From: Burkholderiales bacterium
GTDB taxonomy: Bacteria > Pseudomonadota > Gammaproteobacteria > Burkholderiales > Burkholderiaceae_F
Length of the DNA: 11,627 bases
Direction: 5' to 3'
NCBI GenBank assembly: GCA_024641225.1
Contig: JAHEDN010000040.1
Location: forward strand, 1 to 11,627
Position numbers and translations under genes: made by a program. Shown one piece after another: positions 1 through 6,503 of the stretch. Numbering within the stretch: the stretch's first letter is position 1; every line of letters starts with the position of its first letter. Below the pieces are notes generated by a model. The model was not told the origin of the DNA, did not search any database, and worked only from the letters and a program-made list of their open reading frames with translations.

Positions 1-356
1 GCGACTTTCCCGGCGGGCAGTTCGAGATCCCGCGGGCGATCATCCGCGCGGTGGCGAACAAGTACGTCGAGATGGCGCCGGATACCACGCGCGAGAAGAC
101 CTTCTGCTGCGGCGGCGGCGGAGGAGTCCTGACCGACGAAGTGCTCGACCTGCGCGTGAAAGGCGCGCTGCCGCGCATGGAGGCGCTGCGCAGCGTGGCC
201 GACGGCCATGGAGTGAACTTCATGGCCACGATCTGCGCCATCTGCAAGGCGCAGTTCACCAAGGTGCTGCCGTACTACGGCTTCAAGATGAACATGGTCG
301 GCGGCGTGCACCAGCTGGTGAGCACGGCGATCCGGCTCGACGCCGCGCCGCATTGA
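1..356 (+). CDS. dsrK: DsrK, C-terminal end (HdrD-like Fe-S subunit of DsrMKJOP), partial
   Basis: This is the 3' end of a gene cut by the left window edge; the reading frame is open from base 3, so the in-frame GTG at 51 is internal and not a start. DsrK is the cytoplasmic, heterodisulfide-reductase-like catalytic subunit of the DsrMKJOP complex and is thought to act on DsrC cysteines. The visible part is a C-terminal CCG domain: a CCGGGGG motif at about bases 105-125, then about 41 residues, then CAIC at about 235-246. This is the cysteine pattern that in HdrB/HdrD-type proteins binds the unusual active-site [4Fe-4S] cluster. The N-terminal ferredoxin part lies outside the window. The gene stops at TGA 354-356, 38 bp before dsrL. 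HdrD or another CCG protein would look alike over so short a stretch; the dsrLJOPNR genes that follow settle the identity. Confidence 0.93.
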   Translation, partial: DFPGGQFEIPRAIIRAVANKYVEMAPDTTREKTFCCGGGGGVLTDEVLDLRVKGALPRMEALRSVADGHGVNFMATICAICKAQFTKVLPYYGFKMNMVGGVHQLVSTAIRLDAAPH

Positions 357-394
357 CCCGCTTCTTGACTATTCGAATCGCTGGAGACTGATCC

Positions 395-2365
395 ATGTCG
401 ACATCCACAGAAACACAGGCCCGGCCGCTGACCTTCCGCAAGTACAAGGACGGCGACCACGAGTGGAAGGATCTGCACCAGAAGATCTTCAGCGCGGATC
501 ACTCGCACAAGTGCCCGACCTATATCCAGTCGACGCCACCGTGCCAGGGCAGCTGCCCGTCGGGCGAGGACATCCGCGGCTACCTGAACATCGTGCGCGG
601 CATCGAGAAGCCGCCGGTCGGCGCCGACGGCAAGCCGACCATGCCGTGGCAGGAATACGCGTGGCGCCGGCTCACGGAGGCCAATCCCTTCCCGTCGATC
701 ATGGGGCGCGTCTGCCCGGCGCCGTGCGAGACCGGCTGCAACCGAAACGAGGTCGAGGACCACGTCGGCATCAACTCGGTCGAGCATTTCCTCGGCGAGT
801 GGGCCAACGAGAAGGGCCTGAAGTTCCGGGCGCCGGAGAAGAAGACCGGCAAGAATGTGGCGGTGATCGGCGGCGGCCCGGCCGGCCTGTCGTGCGCCTA
901 CCAGCTGGCGATGAAGGGGCACCAGGTCACGGTCTTCGACGAGCGCGAATACCTCGGCGGCATGATGCGCTATGGCATCCCGGGCTTCCGCACGCCGCGC
1001 GACGTGCTCGATACCGAAATCCAGCGCATCCTCGACCTGGGCGTCGACGCGCGACTGAAGTGCCGCGTCGGCACAGACATCACGCTTGACGAACTGCGCC
1101 TGAACTTCGATGCGCTGTTCCTCGGCATGGGCGCGCAGGCGGGCCGCGCGCTGCCGGTGCCCGACTGCGAGGCATCGAACATCGTCACCGCCACGTCGTT
1201 CCTGCGCGCTTTCAACGACGGCCGCCTGCGCCATGTCGGCAAGCGCGTGGTCGTCGTCGGCGGCGGCGACACGTCGATCGACGTGGCCACCGTGGCGCGC
1301 CGGCTTGGCCACATCGAGCACGCCAAGCCGACCGACTTCGAAGGCGCGATCGCCGGCTACATGGCGCACGACGTGGCCGAGATCTCGGTCAAGCACGGCG
1401 CGGAAGTGGTGCTCACCACCGTCTTCCCGGTCGACAAGATGCAGGCCAACAAGCACGAGGTCGAGCAGGCGCAGGCCGAGGGCATCGACATCCAGGGCGG
1501 CCTGGCGCCGGTAGGCATCGTGCGCGGCCCCGATGGCCGTGCCACGGCGCTGCGGCTTGCCGAGTGCGAAGCGAAGATGATCGGGCCGCGGCTCGAGATC
1601 AAGGTCAAGGAAGGCACCGAGCGCGACATCCCCGCCGACCTCATCGTTTCGGCGATCGGCCAGGCGGTCGACTTCACCGGGCTCGAGGAGTTCAACAACG
1701 GCAAGGGCGCGGTTGCTTCCGACCGCAACTACCAGGTCAGCGGCAAGCCGGGCGTGTTTGCCGGCGGCGACATATTGCGGCCGCACCTGCTGACCACCGC
1801 GATCGGGCATGGCGCGATCGCCGCCGAAGGCATCGACCGCTTCCTGGCCGGCGAAGAACTCGAGAAGCGGCCGAAGATCGACGTGCATTCGTTCGACCTG
1901 ATGCGCAAGTACGTCGAGAAGGGGGTCAAGGTGGAGGGCATCAGCGCGCCACTGCACGGGACCGATGCGAGTCCCGGCGCGATCCACAACTACGACAACC
2001 GCTCCGATCGCTACGTGATCCCGCACTCGCAGCTGTTCCTCGGTCATTTCATGTTCTCGGCCAGGAACAAGCGCAACTTCATCACGCTGAGCAAGGAGAC
2101 CGCGCTCGGCAACTTCGAAGAACGCCTCGACGTTCTGAACGAGCAGGGGGCGGTGGCCGAGGCCAAGCGCTGCATGAGCTGCGGCCAGTGCTTCGAGTGC
2201 GACAACTGCGTTGTCTACTGCCCGCAGCTCGCGGTCAAGAAAGTGCCGAAGAAGGAGGCCACCACGGGGCGCTACGTCTACACCGACTACGACCGCTGCG
2301 TCGGCTGCCATATCTGCTCGGATGTCTGCCCGACCGGCTACATCCAGATGGGGCTCGGGGAGTAG
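395..2365 (+). CDS. dsrL: DsrL, NAD(P)H-linked iron-sulfur flavoprotein oxidoreductase
   Basis: The product has 656 aa, full length for DsrL. In sulfur oxidisers DsrL is essential and acts with DsrAB in the cytoplasm, passing electrons from sulfide oxidation to NAD(P)+. It has the GltD-like architecture. An N-terminal cysteine-rich helical domain carries C40, C50, C54, C107, C111 and C115, likely Fe-S ligands. A FAD-binding Rossmann motif VIGGGPAG lies near residues 158-164. A second dinucleotide motif VVGGGDTSID near 287-295 serves NAD(P)H, and GVFAGGD at about 453-459 is the usual late FAD motif. A C-terminal two-cluster ferredoxin domain has cysteines at 593, 596, 599, 602, 605 and 609, then 635, 638, 641 and 645. 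The start ATG is 8 bp after a GGAG ribosome-binding site at 383-386. Glutamate synthase small subunits share the fold but lack this C-terminal ferredoxin extension. Its place between dsrK and dsrJ is typical of oxidative dsr clusters. Confidence 0.96.
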   Translation: MSTSTETQARPLTFRKYKDGDHEWKDLHQKIFSADHSHKCPTYIQSTPPCQGSCPSGEDIRGYLNIVRGIEKPPVGADGKPTMPWQEYAWRRLTEANPFPSIMGRVCPAPCETGCNRNEVEDHVGINSVEHFLGEWANEKGLKFRAPEKKTGKNVAVIGGGPAGLSCAYQLAMKGHQVTVFDEREYLGGMMRYGIPGFRTPRDVLDTEIQRILDLGVDARLKCRVGTDITLDELRLNFDALFLGMGAQAGRALPVPDCEASNIVTATSFLRAFNDGRLRHVGKRVVVVGGGDTSIDVATVARRLGHIEHAKPTDFEGAIAGYMAHDVAEISVKHGAEVVLTTVFPVDKMQANKHEVEQAQAEGIDIQGGLAPVGIVRGPDGRATALRLAECEAKMIGPRLEIKVKEGTERDIPADLIVSAIGQAVDFTGLEEFNNGKGAVASDRNYQVSGKPGVFAGGDILRPHLLTTAIGHGAIAAEGIDRFLAGEELEKRPKIDVHSFDLMRKYVEKGVKVEGISAPLHGTDASPGAIHNYDNRSDRYVIPHSQLFLGHFMFSARNKRNFITLSKETALGNFEERLDVLNEQGAVAEAKRCMSCGQCFECDNCVVYCPQLAVKKVPKKEATTGRYVYTDYDRCVGCHICSDVCPTGYIQMGLGE

Positions 2366-2372
2366 CGAGGCG

Positions 2373-2774
2373 ATGCGGCTCGGCGTCACACGCTGGCTGG
2401 CGACTGCGCTGGCGATCGTCAGCGTCGCCGCGGCGACGCCAGCGGTGGCGCAGTCCCGCGTGCCGATGCCGAACGTGACGGTCGACAAGGGCACGACCTG
2501 CGTGGCGCCGCCGGAGGTGATGCGCCGCACGCACATGGAAATGCTGAAGCACCGTCGCGACAAGACCGTGCACCAGGGCATCCGCGGCGGCAACGAGAGC
2601 CTGAACCAGTGCGTCTCGTGCCACGCCCGTCCGACCAACGGGGTGGCGATAGGCAGCCCCGATGCGTTCTGCCAGTCCTGCCACGATTACGTCGGCGTCA
2701 GGCTCGACTGCTTCGACTGCCATCAGGGCAAGCCGGGCGCCGCCGGCGCCGGGCCGGGCGAGAAGAAGCAATGA
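2373..2774 (+). CDS. dsrJ: DsrJ, periplasmic triheme cytochrome c
   Basis: The product has 133 aa and is the periplasmic cytochrome subunit of DsrMKJOP. The sequence shows a Sec signal peptide (residues 1-26; hydrophobic core, then AVA before Q27) and exactly three CXXCH heme sites: CVSCH 80-84, CQSCH 100-104 and CFDCH 113-117. Upstream of them, Cys43, in the context TTCVAPPEVMR, is in the position of the A. vinosum DsrJ cysteine (Cys46) reported as an axial ligand in an unusual His/Cys heme. The frame is open further upstream to 2211, but that part overlaps dsrL and lacks signal-peptide character. The ATG at 2373, 7 bp after the dsrL stop with GCGAGG just before it, gives the signal peptide directly at the N terminus. 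The stop overlaps the dsrO start (ATGA, 2771-2774), suggesting translational coupling. Confidence 0.95.
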   Translation: MRLGVTRWLATALAIVSVAAATPAVAQSRVPMPNVTVDKGTTCVAPPEVMRRTHMEMLKHRRDKTVHQGIRGGNESLNQCVSCHARPTNGVAIGSPDAFCQSCHDYVGVRLDCFDCHQGKPGAAGAGPGEKKQ

Positions 2775-3517
2775 ACGCGCCGACCGAGCAGTCCGTGACA
2801 GTCTCGCGCCGCTCGCTGCTGGCGGGTGCCGCCGCCGCGCTGGCCGGCGTGGTGATCGCGCCCGGCGTGCGGCTGGTCGAGGTCGCGCGCGCCGCGCCGC
2901 AACCCGGCGCGCCGGTGTCGTCGAGAGTCCGCTGGGGCCTGCTGATCGACGTGAACCTGTGCAGCGAAGGCTGCAACGAATGCGTGCTCGCCTGTAACCG
3001 CGAGAACGGCCTCGACGGCGGCACGCGGCCGACCGACTCGCAGTGGATCCGGAAGGTCGAGTTGAAGGACCTGCGCAGCAGCCGCAAGCTGAGCGCGCCG
3101 GTAATGTGCCAGCACTGTGCCAAGCCACCGTGCGTGGACGTGTGCCCGACCGGCGCCTCGTTCAAGCGCGCCGACGGCATCGTACTGGTCGATCGCCACA
3201 CCTGCATCGGCTGCCGCTACTGCATGATGGCCTGTCCGTACAAGGCACGCAGCTTCGTTCACGAGACGCTGACCACGCAGAAGCCCGACGTGCCGCGCGG
3301 CAAGGGCTGCGTCGAGTCGTGCACGCTGTGCGTGCACCGGATCGACCGCGGTGAAGGCACGACAGCCTGCGCGCAGGCCTGCCCGACCAAGGCGATCCTG
3401 TTCGGCGACCTGAACGATCCGAATTCCGAGATCTCGCGGCGGATCGCCGAGGTCCGGACCACCCAACTGCGCGCGGACCTCGGCCTGAACACCGGCGTCC
3501 GTTATGCGGGGCTATAG
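2771..3517 (+). CDS. dsrO: DsrO, Tat-exported periplasmic ferredoxin-like Fe-S subunit
   Basis: The product has 248 aa. DsrO is the periplasmic multi-[4Fe-4S] subunit that works with the membrane protein DsrP to link DsrJ with the quinone pool. A twin-arginine signal is visible (SRRSLLAG, residues 12-19, followed by an Ala-rich hydrophobic stretch to about residue 42), so it should be exported folded. Cysteine groups for four clusters are C64/68/71/75, C113/116/121/125, C145/148/151/155 and C184/187/200/204. C180 is an extra, seventeenth cysteine. The first group is spaced CxxxCxxCxxxC instead of the common CxxCxxCxxxC. The frame extends upstream inside dsrJ to 2609, but that part is an arginine-rich shadow. 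The ATG at 2771, overlapping the dsrJ stop and preceded by GAGAAG (2760-2765), gives the Tat signal. NrfC and HybA-type proteins are similar; gene order assigns it to DsrO. Confidence 0.95.
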   Translation: MNAPTEQSVTVSRRSLLAGAAAALAGVVIAPGVRLVEVARAAPQPGAPVSSRVRWGLLIDVNLCSEGCNECVLACNRENGLDGGTRPTDSQWIRKVELKDLRSSRKLSAPVMCQHCAKPPCVDVCPTGASFKRADGIVLVDRHTCIGCRYCMMACPYKARSFVHETLTTQKPDVPRGKGCVESCTLCVHRIDRGEGTTACAQACPTKAILFGDLNDPNSEISRRIAEVRTTQLRADLGLNTGVRYAGL

Positions 3518-4690
3518 ATGGCGAGCGTGATCGCAACCGAAGCCGTGCAGACACGCCGTTTCTGGACGCTGGCGGCGATCGGCGCCGTCGTGCTGGCGCT
3601 CGGGCTCGGCGCCGCGCTGGTGATGGAGCACGAGGGGCACATCATCACCGGCATGAACAACGAGATCGTGTGGGGCACGCCGCACGTGTTCGCAATCTTC
3701 CTTATCGTGGCCGCCTCGGGCGTGCTCAACGTGGCGTCGATGGCGAGCGTCTTCGGCCAGTCGCACTACAAGCCGTGGGCGCGGCTTTCAGGCCTGCTGT
3801 GCCTGGCGATGCTCGCCGGTGGCCTGATGGTGCTGATGCTCGACCTGGGCCGGCCGGAGCGGATGATCGTCGCCGCCACGCACTACAACTTCACGTCGGT
3901 GTTCGCGTGGAACGTGTTCCTGTACACGGGCATGTTCGCGATCGTGGCGCTGTACCTGTGGATGCAGCTGGAGAAGCGGATGAACCGCTACGCCAAGCCG
4001 GCGGGCATTGCGGCGCTCGTCTGGCGCTTCGTGCTGACCACCGGTACCGGCGCGATCTTCGCGTTCCTGGTGGCGCGGCAGGCCTATGCGTCGGCGGTTC
4101 TGCCGCCGCTGTTCATCGTCATGTCGCTGGCCTGGGGCATGGCGGTGTTCGTGCTGGTTCAGGCGGCGATCGGCGGCGCCGGCGAGGAACTGCTGCGGCG
4201 GATGCGCAACCTGCTCGGCGTGCTGGTCGGGCTGGTGCTGTACTTCGTCGTCATCTATCACATGACCAACCTGTACTTCGCGCGGCAGACGGCGTTCGAG
4301 CGCTTCATCCTGCTCGACGGCGGCATCTTCCCGTTCCTGTTCTGGGTCGGCTACGTGCTCGCCGGCAGCGTGGCGCCGATGGCACTCGTCTGGCGGCCGG
4401 GCGCGACGCCGCGTTCGCTGCTCGCGGCGGCCGTGCTGACGATCGTCGGGGCGTTCGCGCTGCTGTTCGTCTTCATCATCGGCGGGCAGTCGTTTCCGCT
4501 CGAGATCTTTCCCGGCTACGAGGTGACCAGCAGCTTCCGCGACGGCGCGATCGCCTCCTACGTGCCGAGCCTGCCCGAGGTGCTGCTCGGAATCGGCGGC
4601 GTCGCGGCCGCGTTCCTCATCACGCTGGTCGGTATCCAGGTGCTCGATTTCCTGCCTGCCGAACCTGCGGCGCTGCCGGCAGGCAAGTAG
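3518..4690 (+). CDS. dsrP: DsrP, NrfD-family integral membrane quinone-interacting subunit
   Basis: The product has 390 aa and is strongly hydrophobic, with about ten membrane segments near residues 15-36, 52-78, 89-110, 126-149, 161-185, 192-218, 231-252, 268-290, 300-322 and 352-378. This fits the NrfD/PsrC-type family to which DsrP belongs: membrane anchors of the periplasmic ferredoxin-like subunit that exchange electrons with quinones. Typical features visible are MLDLGRPER (107-115), the family's conserved acidic/Arg region at the end of the third helix, and polar residues inside the helices. The ATG follows the dsrO TAG with no intervening base, so translation is probably coupled; only a weak GCGGGG lies upstream. 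Partners in the complex are DsrO and DsrJ in this window and DsrK and DsrM at or beyond its left edge. A 9-bp inverted repeat lies in its last codons. Confidence 0.94.
   Translation: MASVIATEAVQTRRFWTLAAIGAVVLALGLGAALVMEHEGHIITGMNNEIVWGTPHVFAIFLIVAASGVLNVASMASVFGQSHYKPWARLSGLLCLAMLAGGLMVLMLDLGRPERMIVAATHYNFTSVFAWNVFLYTGMFAIVALYLWMQLEKRMNRYAKPAGIAALVWRFVLTTGTGAIFAFLVARQAYASAVLPPLFIVMSLAWGMAVFVLVQAAIGGAGEELLRRMRNLLGVLVGLVLYFVVIYHMTNLYFARQTAFERFILLDGGIFPFLFWVGYVLAGSVAPMALVWRPGATPRSLLAAAVLTIVGAFALLFVFIIGGQSFPLEIFPGYEVTSSFRDGAIASYVPSLPEVLLGIGGVAAAFLITLVGIQVLDFLPAEPAALPAGK
4653..4685 (+). repeat. Inverted repeat at the dsrP/dsrN junction
   Basis: TGCCTGCCG (4653-4661) and CGGCAGGCA (4677-4685) are perfect 9-bp inverted arms around a 15-nt loop. 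They cover the last codons of dsrP, and the downstream arm covers the purine-rich AGGCAAG (4681-4687) that is the only plausible ribosome-binding site for dsrN (ATG at 4694). In RNA this could form a GC-rich hairpin that tunes dsrN translation or mRNA stability. No U-tract follows, so it is not a standard intrinsic terminator. Its function is inferred. Confidence 0.5.
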
Positions 4691-4693
4691 TCG

Positions 4694-6085
4694 ATGTACA
4701 GGCTGCTCGTCTCGGCGGCGCACAAGTCCTCGGGCAAGACGACACTAGCAATCGGTCTGGCCGCGGCGCTGCATCGCCGCGGGCTGTCGATCCAGCCGTT
4801 CAAGAAGGGACCCGACTACATCGACCCGCTGTGGCTGACGGCGGCCGCCGGCCGCGCGTGCCGCAACCTCGACCTGTACCTGTCGCCCGAGCCGTCGGTC
4901 GCCGCCGCCTTCGAGTTGGGCTGCGCCGGCGCGGACGTGGCGCTGGTCGAAGGCAACAAGGGGCTCTATGACGGCCTCGCCCTCGACGGCAGCAACAGCA
5001 ACGCGGCGCTGGCGCGGCTGCTCGGGCTTCCGGTGGCGCTGGTGCTCGATGCGCGCGGCATGACGCGCGGCATCGCGCCGCTGATCCTCGGCTACCAGGC
5101 GTTCGACCGCGACATCCGCATCGCCGGCGTGATCCTCAACCGCGTCGGCGGCGCGCGCCACGAGTCCAAGCTGCGCGCGGTGATCGAGCATTACACCGAC
5201 GTGCCGGTGCTCGGCGCGTTGCACGAGAACGAGTCGTTGCGCATCGAGGAGCGCCACCTCGGCCTGATGCCAGCGACCGAAGCGGCGCAGGCGCAGGCGC
5301 TGATCGAGCGGTTGGCCGATGCCGTTGCCGGCTCGGTCGACGTCGACCGCCTGCTCGCAGCCTGCGGCACGCCGGGCGCGGCCGCGGCGCTGCCGCCGGC
5401 CGCTGCGCCGCGCGCCGACCTTCGTGTCGGCATCGCGCGTGATCGCGCTTTCGGCTTTTACTATCCCGAGGACCTCGAGTCGCTGCAGCGCGCTGGCGCC
5501 GAACTGGTGTTCTTCGACACGCTTTCCGACGCTCAGTTGCCGCCGGTCGACGCGCTGTTCATCGGCGGCGGCTTCCCCGAGGTGCTGGCCGCCGAACTGG
5601 CCGCCAACCAGCCGCTGCGTGCAGCGATCCGCGCCGCAGTCGAGGGCGGACTGCCGACCTACGCCGAGTGCGGCGGGCTGATGTACCTGGCGCGCTCGAT
5701 CCGTTGGCGCAACGTGACCTTTCCGATGGCCGGTGCGCTGCCGGTCGACGTCGAAATGCTGGCGCGGCCGGTCGGCCGGGGCTACGTCCACCTGCAGCCC
5801 ACCGATGCCCATCCGTGGCCGGGCGAGTCGCCCGCGGTGCTGCGCGCGCACGAGTTTCACTATTCGCGGCTGGTCAACGTCGATCCGGCGCTGCGCTACG
5901 CGTACCGCGTGCAGCGCGGCCACGGCATCGACGGCGAACGCGACGGCATCGTGTTCGGCAACACGCTGGCGTCCTACGCGCACTTGCGCAGCGTCGCGGG
6001 CCACGACTGGCCGGGACGTTTCGTCGCCTTCGCGCGGGCGAGGCGCGAGGCCGCGCGCCGGCACCGTATCGCGCAGGCCGCATAA
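4694..6085 (+). CDS. dsrN: DsrN, siroheme amidase (cobyrinate a,c-diamide synthase-like)
   Basis: The product has 463 aa, the usual CbiA/CobB length. DsrN is thought to carry out ATP- and glutamine-dependent amidation of siroheme to siroamide, the prosthetic group of DsrAB. The N-terminal half is a dethiobiotin-synthase-like ATPase domain: the P-loop-like HKSSGKTTLA is at residues 10-19, FKKGPDYIDP at 36-45, and EGNKGLYDG at 86-94. The C-terminal half is a glutamine amidotransferase domain with GGGFPE at 291-296, the catalytic cysteine C326 in YAECGGLMYL, and HEFHYS at 386-391; H430 near the C terminus is another candidate catalytic His. The start ATG lies 3 bp after the dsrP stop, with only a weak AGGCAAG ahead of it. 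CbiA/CobB of cobalamin synthesis is the alternative, but there are no cobalamin genes here and dsrP/dsrR flank it. Confidence 0.93.
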   Translation: MYRLLVSAAHKSSGKTTLAIGLAAALHRRGLSIQPFKKGPDYIDPLWLTAAAGRACRNLDLYLSPEPSVAAAFELGCAGADVALVEGNKGLYDGLALDGSNSNAALARLLGLPVALVLDARGMTRGIAPLILGYQAFDRDIRIAGVILNRVGGARHESKLRAVIEHYTDVPVLGALHENESLRIEERHLGLMPATEAAQAQALIERLADAVAGSVDVDRLLAACGTPGAAAALPPAAAPRADLRVGIARDRAFGFYYPEDLESLQRAGAELVFFDTLSDAQLPPVDALFIGGGFPEVLAAELAANQPLRAAIRAAVEGGLPTYAECGGLMYLARSIRWRNVTFPMAGALPVDVEMLARPVGRGYVHLQPTDAHPWPGESPAVLRAHEFHYSRLVNVDPALRYAYRVQRGHGIDGERDGIVFGNTLASYAHLRSVAGHDWPGRFVAFARARREAARRHRIAQAA

Positions 6086-6098
6086 CCGGAGCAGACAG

Positions 6099-6458
6099 AT
6101 GATCGAAGTCACCGCGGCGGCAGCCGAGCAGATGAAGGCAGCGTTGAGCAGCCCGCCGGCGCCGGGGCTGGCGTTGCGGGTCGCCGCGAGGCGCGGCGAC
6201 GACGGCGAGATCGAGTACGGCATGGGCTTTGACGAGCGGCGCGAGCAGGACGAGGAGGTCGTCACTGACGCCGGTATCACGCTGCTGGTGTCGCCGCCGT
6301 CGCTGGAGCCGATCGCCGGCACGGTGATCGACTTCGTCGAAATCTCGCCGGGCGACAGGCGCTTCATCTTCTATCGCGCCGACCAGAAGCCCGCCGAATC
6401 GGACCCGACCCCGCCTGCGGACGGCGGGTGCGCCTGCGGCAAGGGCGGCTGCGGCTGA
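6099..6458 (+). CDS. dsrR: DsrR, A-type-carrier (IscA/HesB)-like protein with a cysteine-rich tail
   Basis: The product has 119 aa. In A. vinosum DsrR has the IscA fold but lacks the cluster-binding cysteines, and it is needed for proper post-transcriptional expression of dsr genes. Residues 1-91 here follow the A-type carrier pattern: ITV-like start, a GLALRVAARRG strand, a central GMGFDE, and a VIDFVE strand. The first IscA cysteine position is occupied by Asp (RGDDGEIEY, 32-40). Unlike the described DsrR, the C terminus has an extended Pro-rich linker (about 92-108) ending in CACGKGGCG, with cysteines at 111, 113 and 118, resembling but not matching the IscA CGCG motif. The start ATG (6099) is 7 bp after GGAG (6088-6091) and 13 bp after dsrN. 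The frame is open upstream to 5733, but only as a shadow of dsrN. An ordinary A-type carrier is the alternative; position and the missing first Cys favour DsrR. Confidence 0.85.
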   Translation: MIEVTAAAAEQMKAALSSPPAPGLALRVAARRGDDGEIEYGMGFDERREQDEEVVTDAGITLLVSPPSLEPIAGTVIDFVEISPGDRRFIFYRADQKPAESDPTPPADGGCACGKGGCG

Positions 6459-6503
6459 AGGCGGGCAGGGCGGCTCGAACGGGCAACGGAGCAAGGGAAG
6501 AAG

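Noticed and set aside
365..393. TTGACT as a -35 box of an internal promoter before dsrL
   Set aside because: No acceptable -10 box lies 16-18 bp downstream, and the gap is only 38 bp within an operon.
2211..2372. Upstream start for dsrJ at 2211
   Set aside because: This part is Ser/Arg-rich, overlaps the dsrL 3' end and would bury the signal peptide; ATG 2373 with GCGAGG upstream fits better.
275..2638. 787-codon open frame on the minus strand opposite dsrL
   Set aside because: It is an antisense shadow caused by high GC; the translation is His/Arg/Asp/Ala-rich with no domain, and dsrL on the + strand is unmistakable.
2609..2770. Upstream start for dsrO at 2609
   Set aside because: It overlaps the dsrJ heme region, is Arg-rich, and would place the Tat signal internally; ATG 2771 overlaps the dsrJ stop in the usual way.
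5733..6098. Upstream start giving a 241-aa DsrR
   Set aside because: The added part is a frame-shifted shadow of dsrN; ATG 6099 has a GGAG site and begins the A-type carrier domain.
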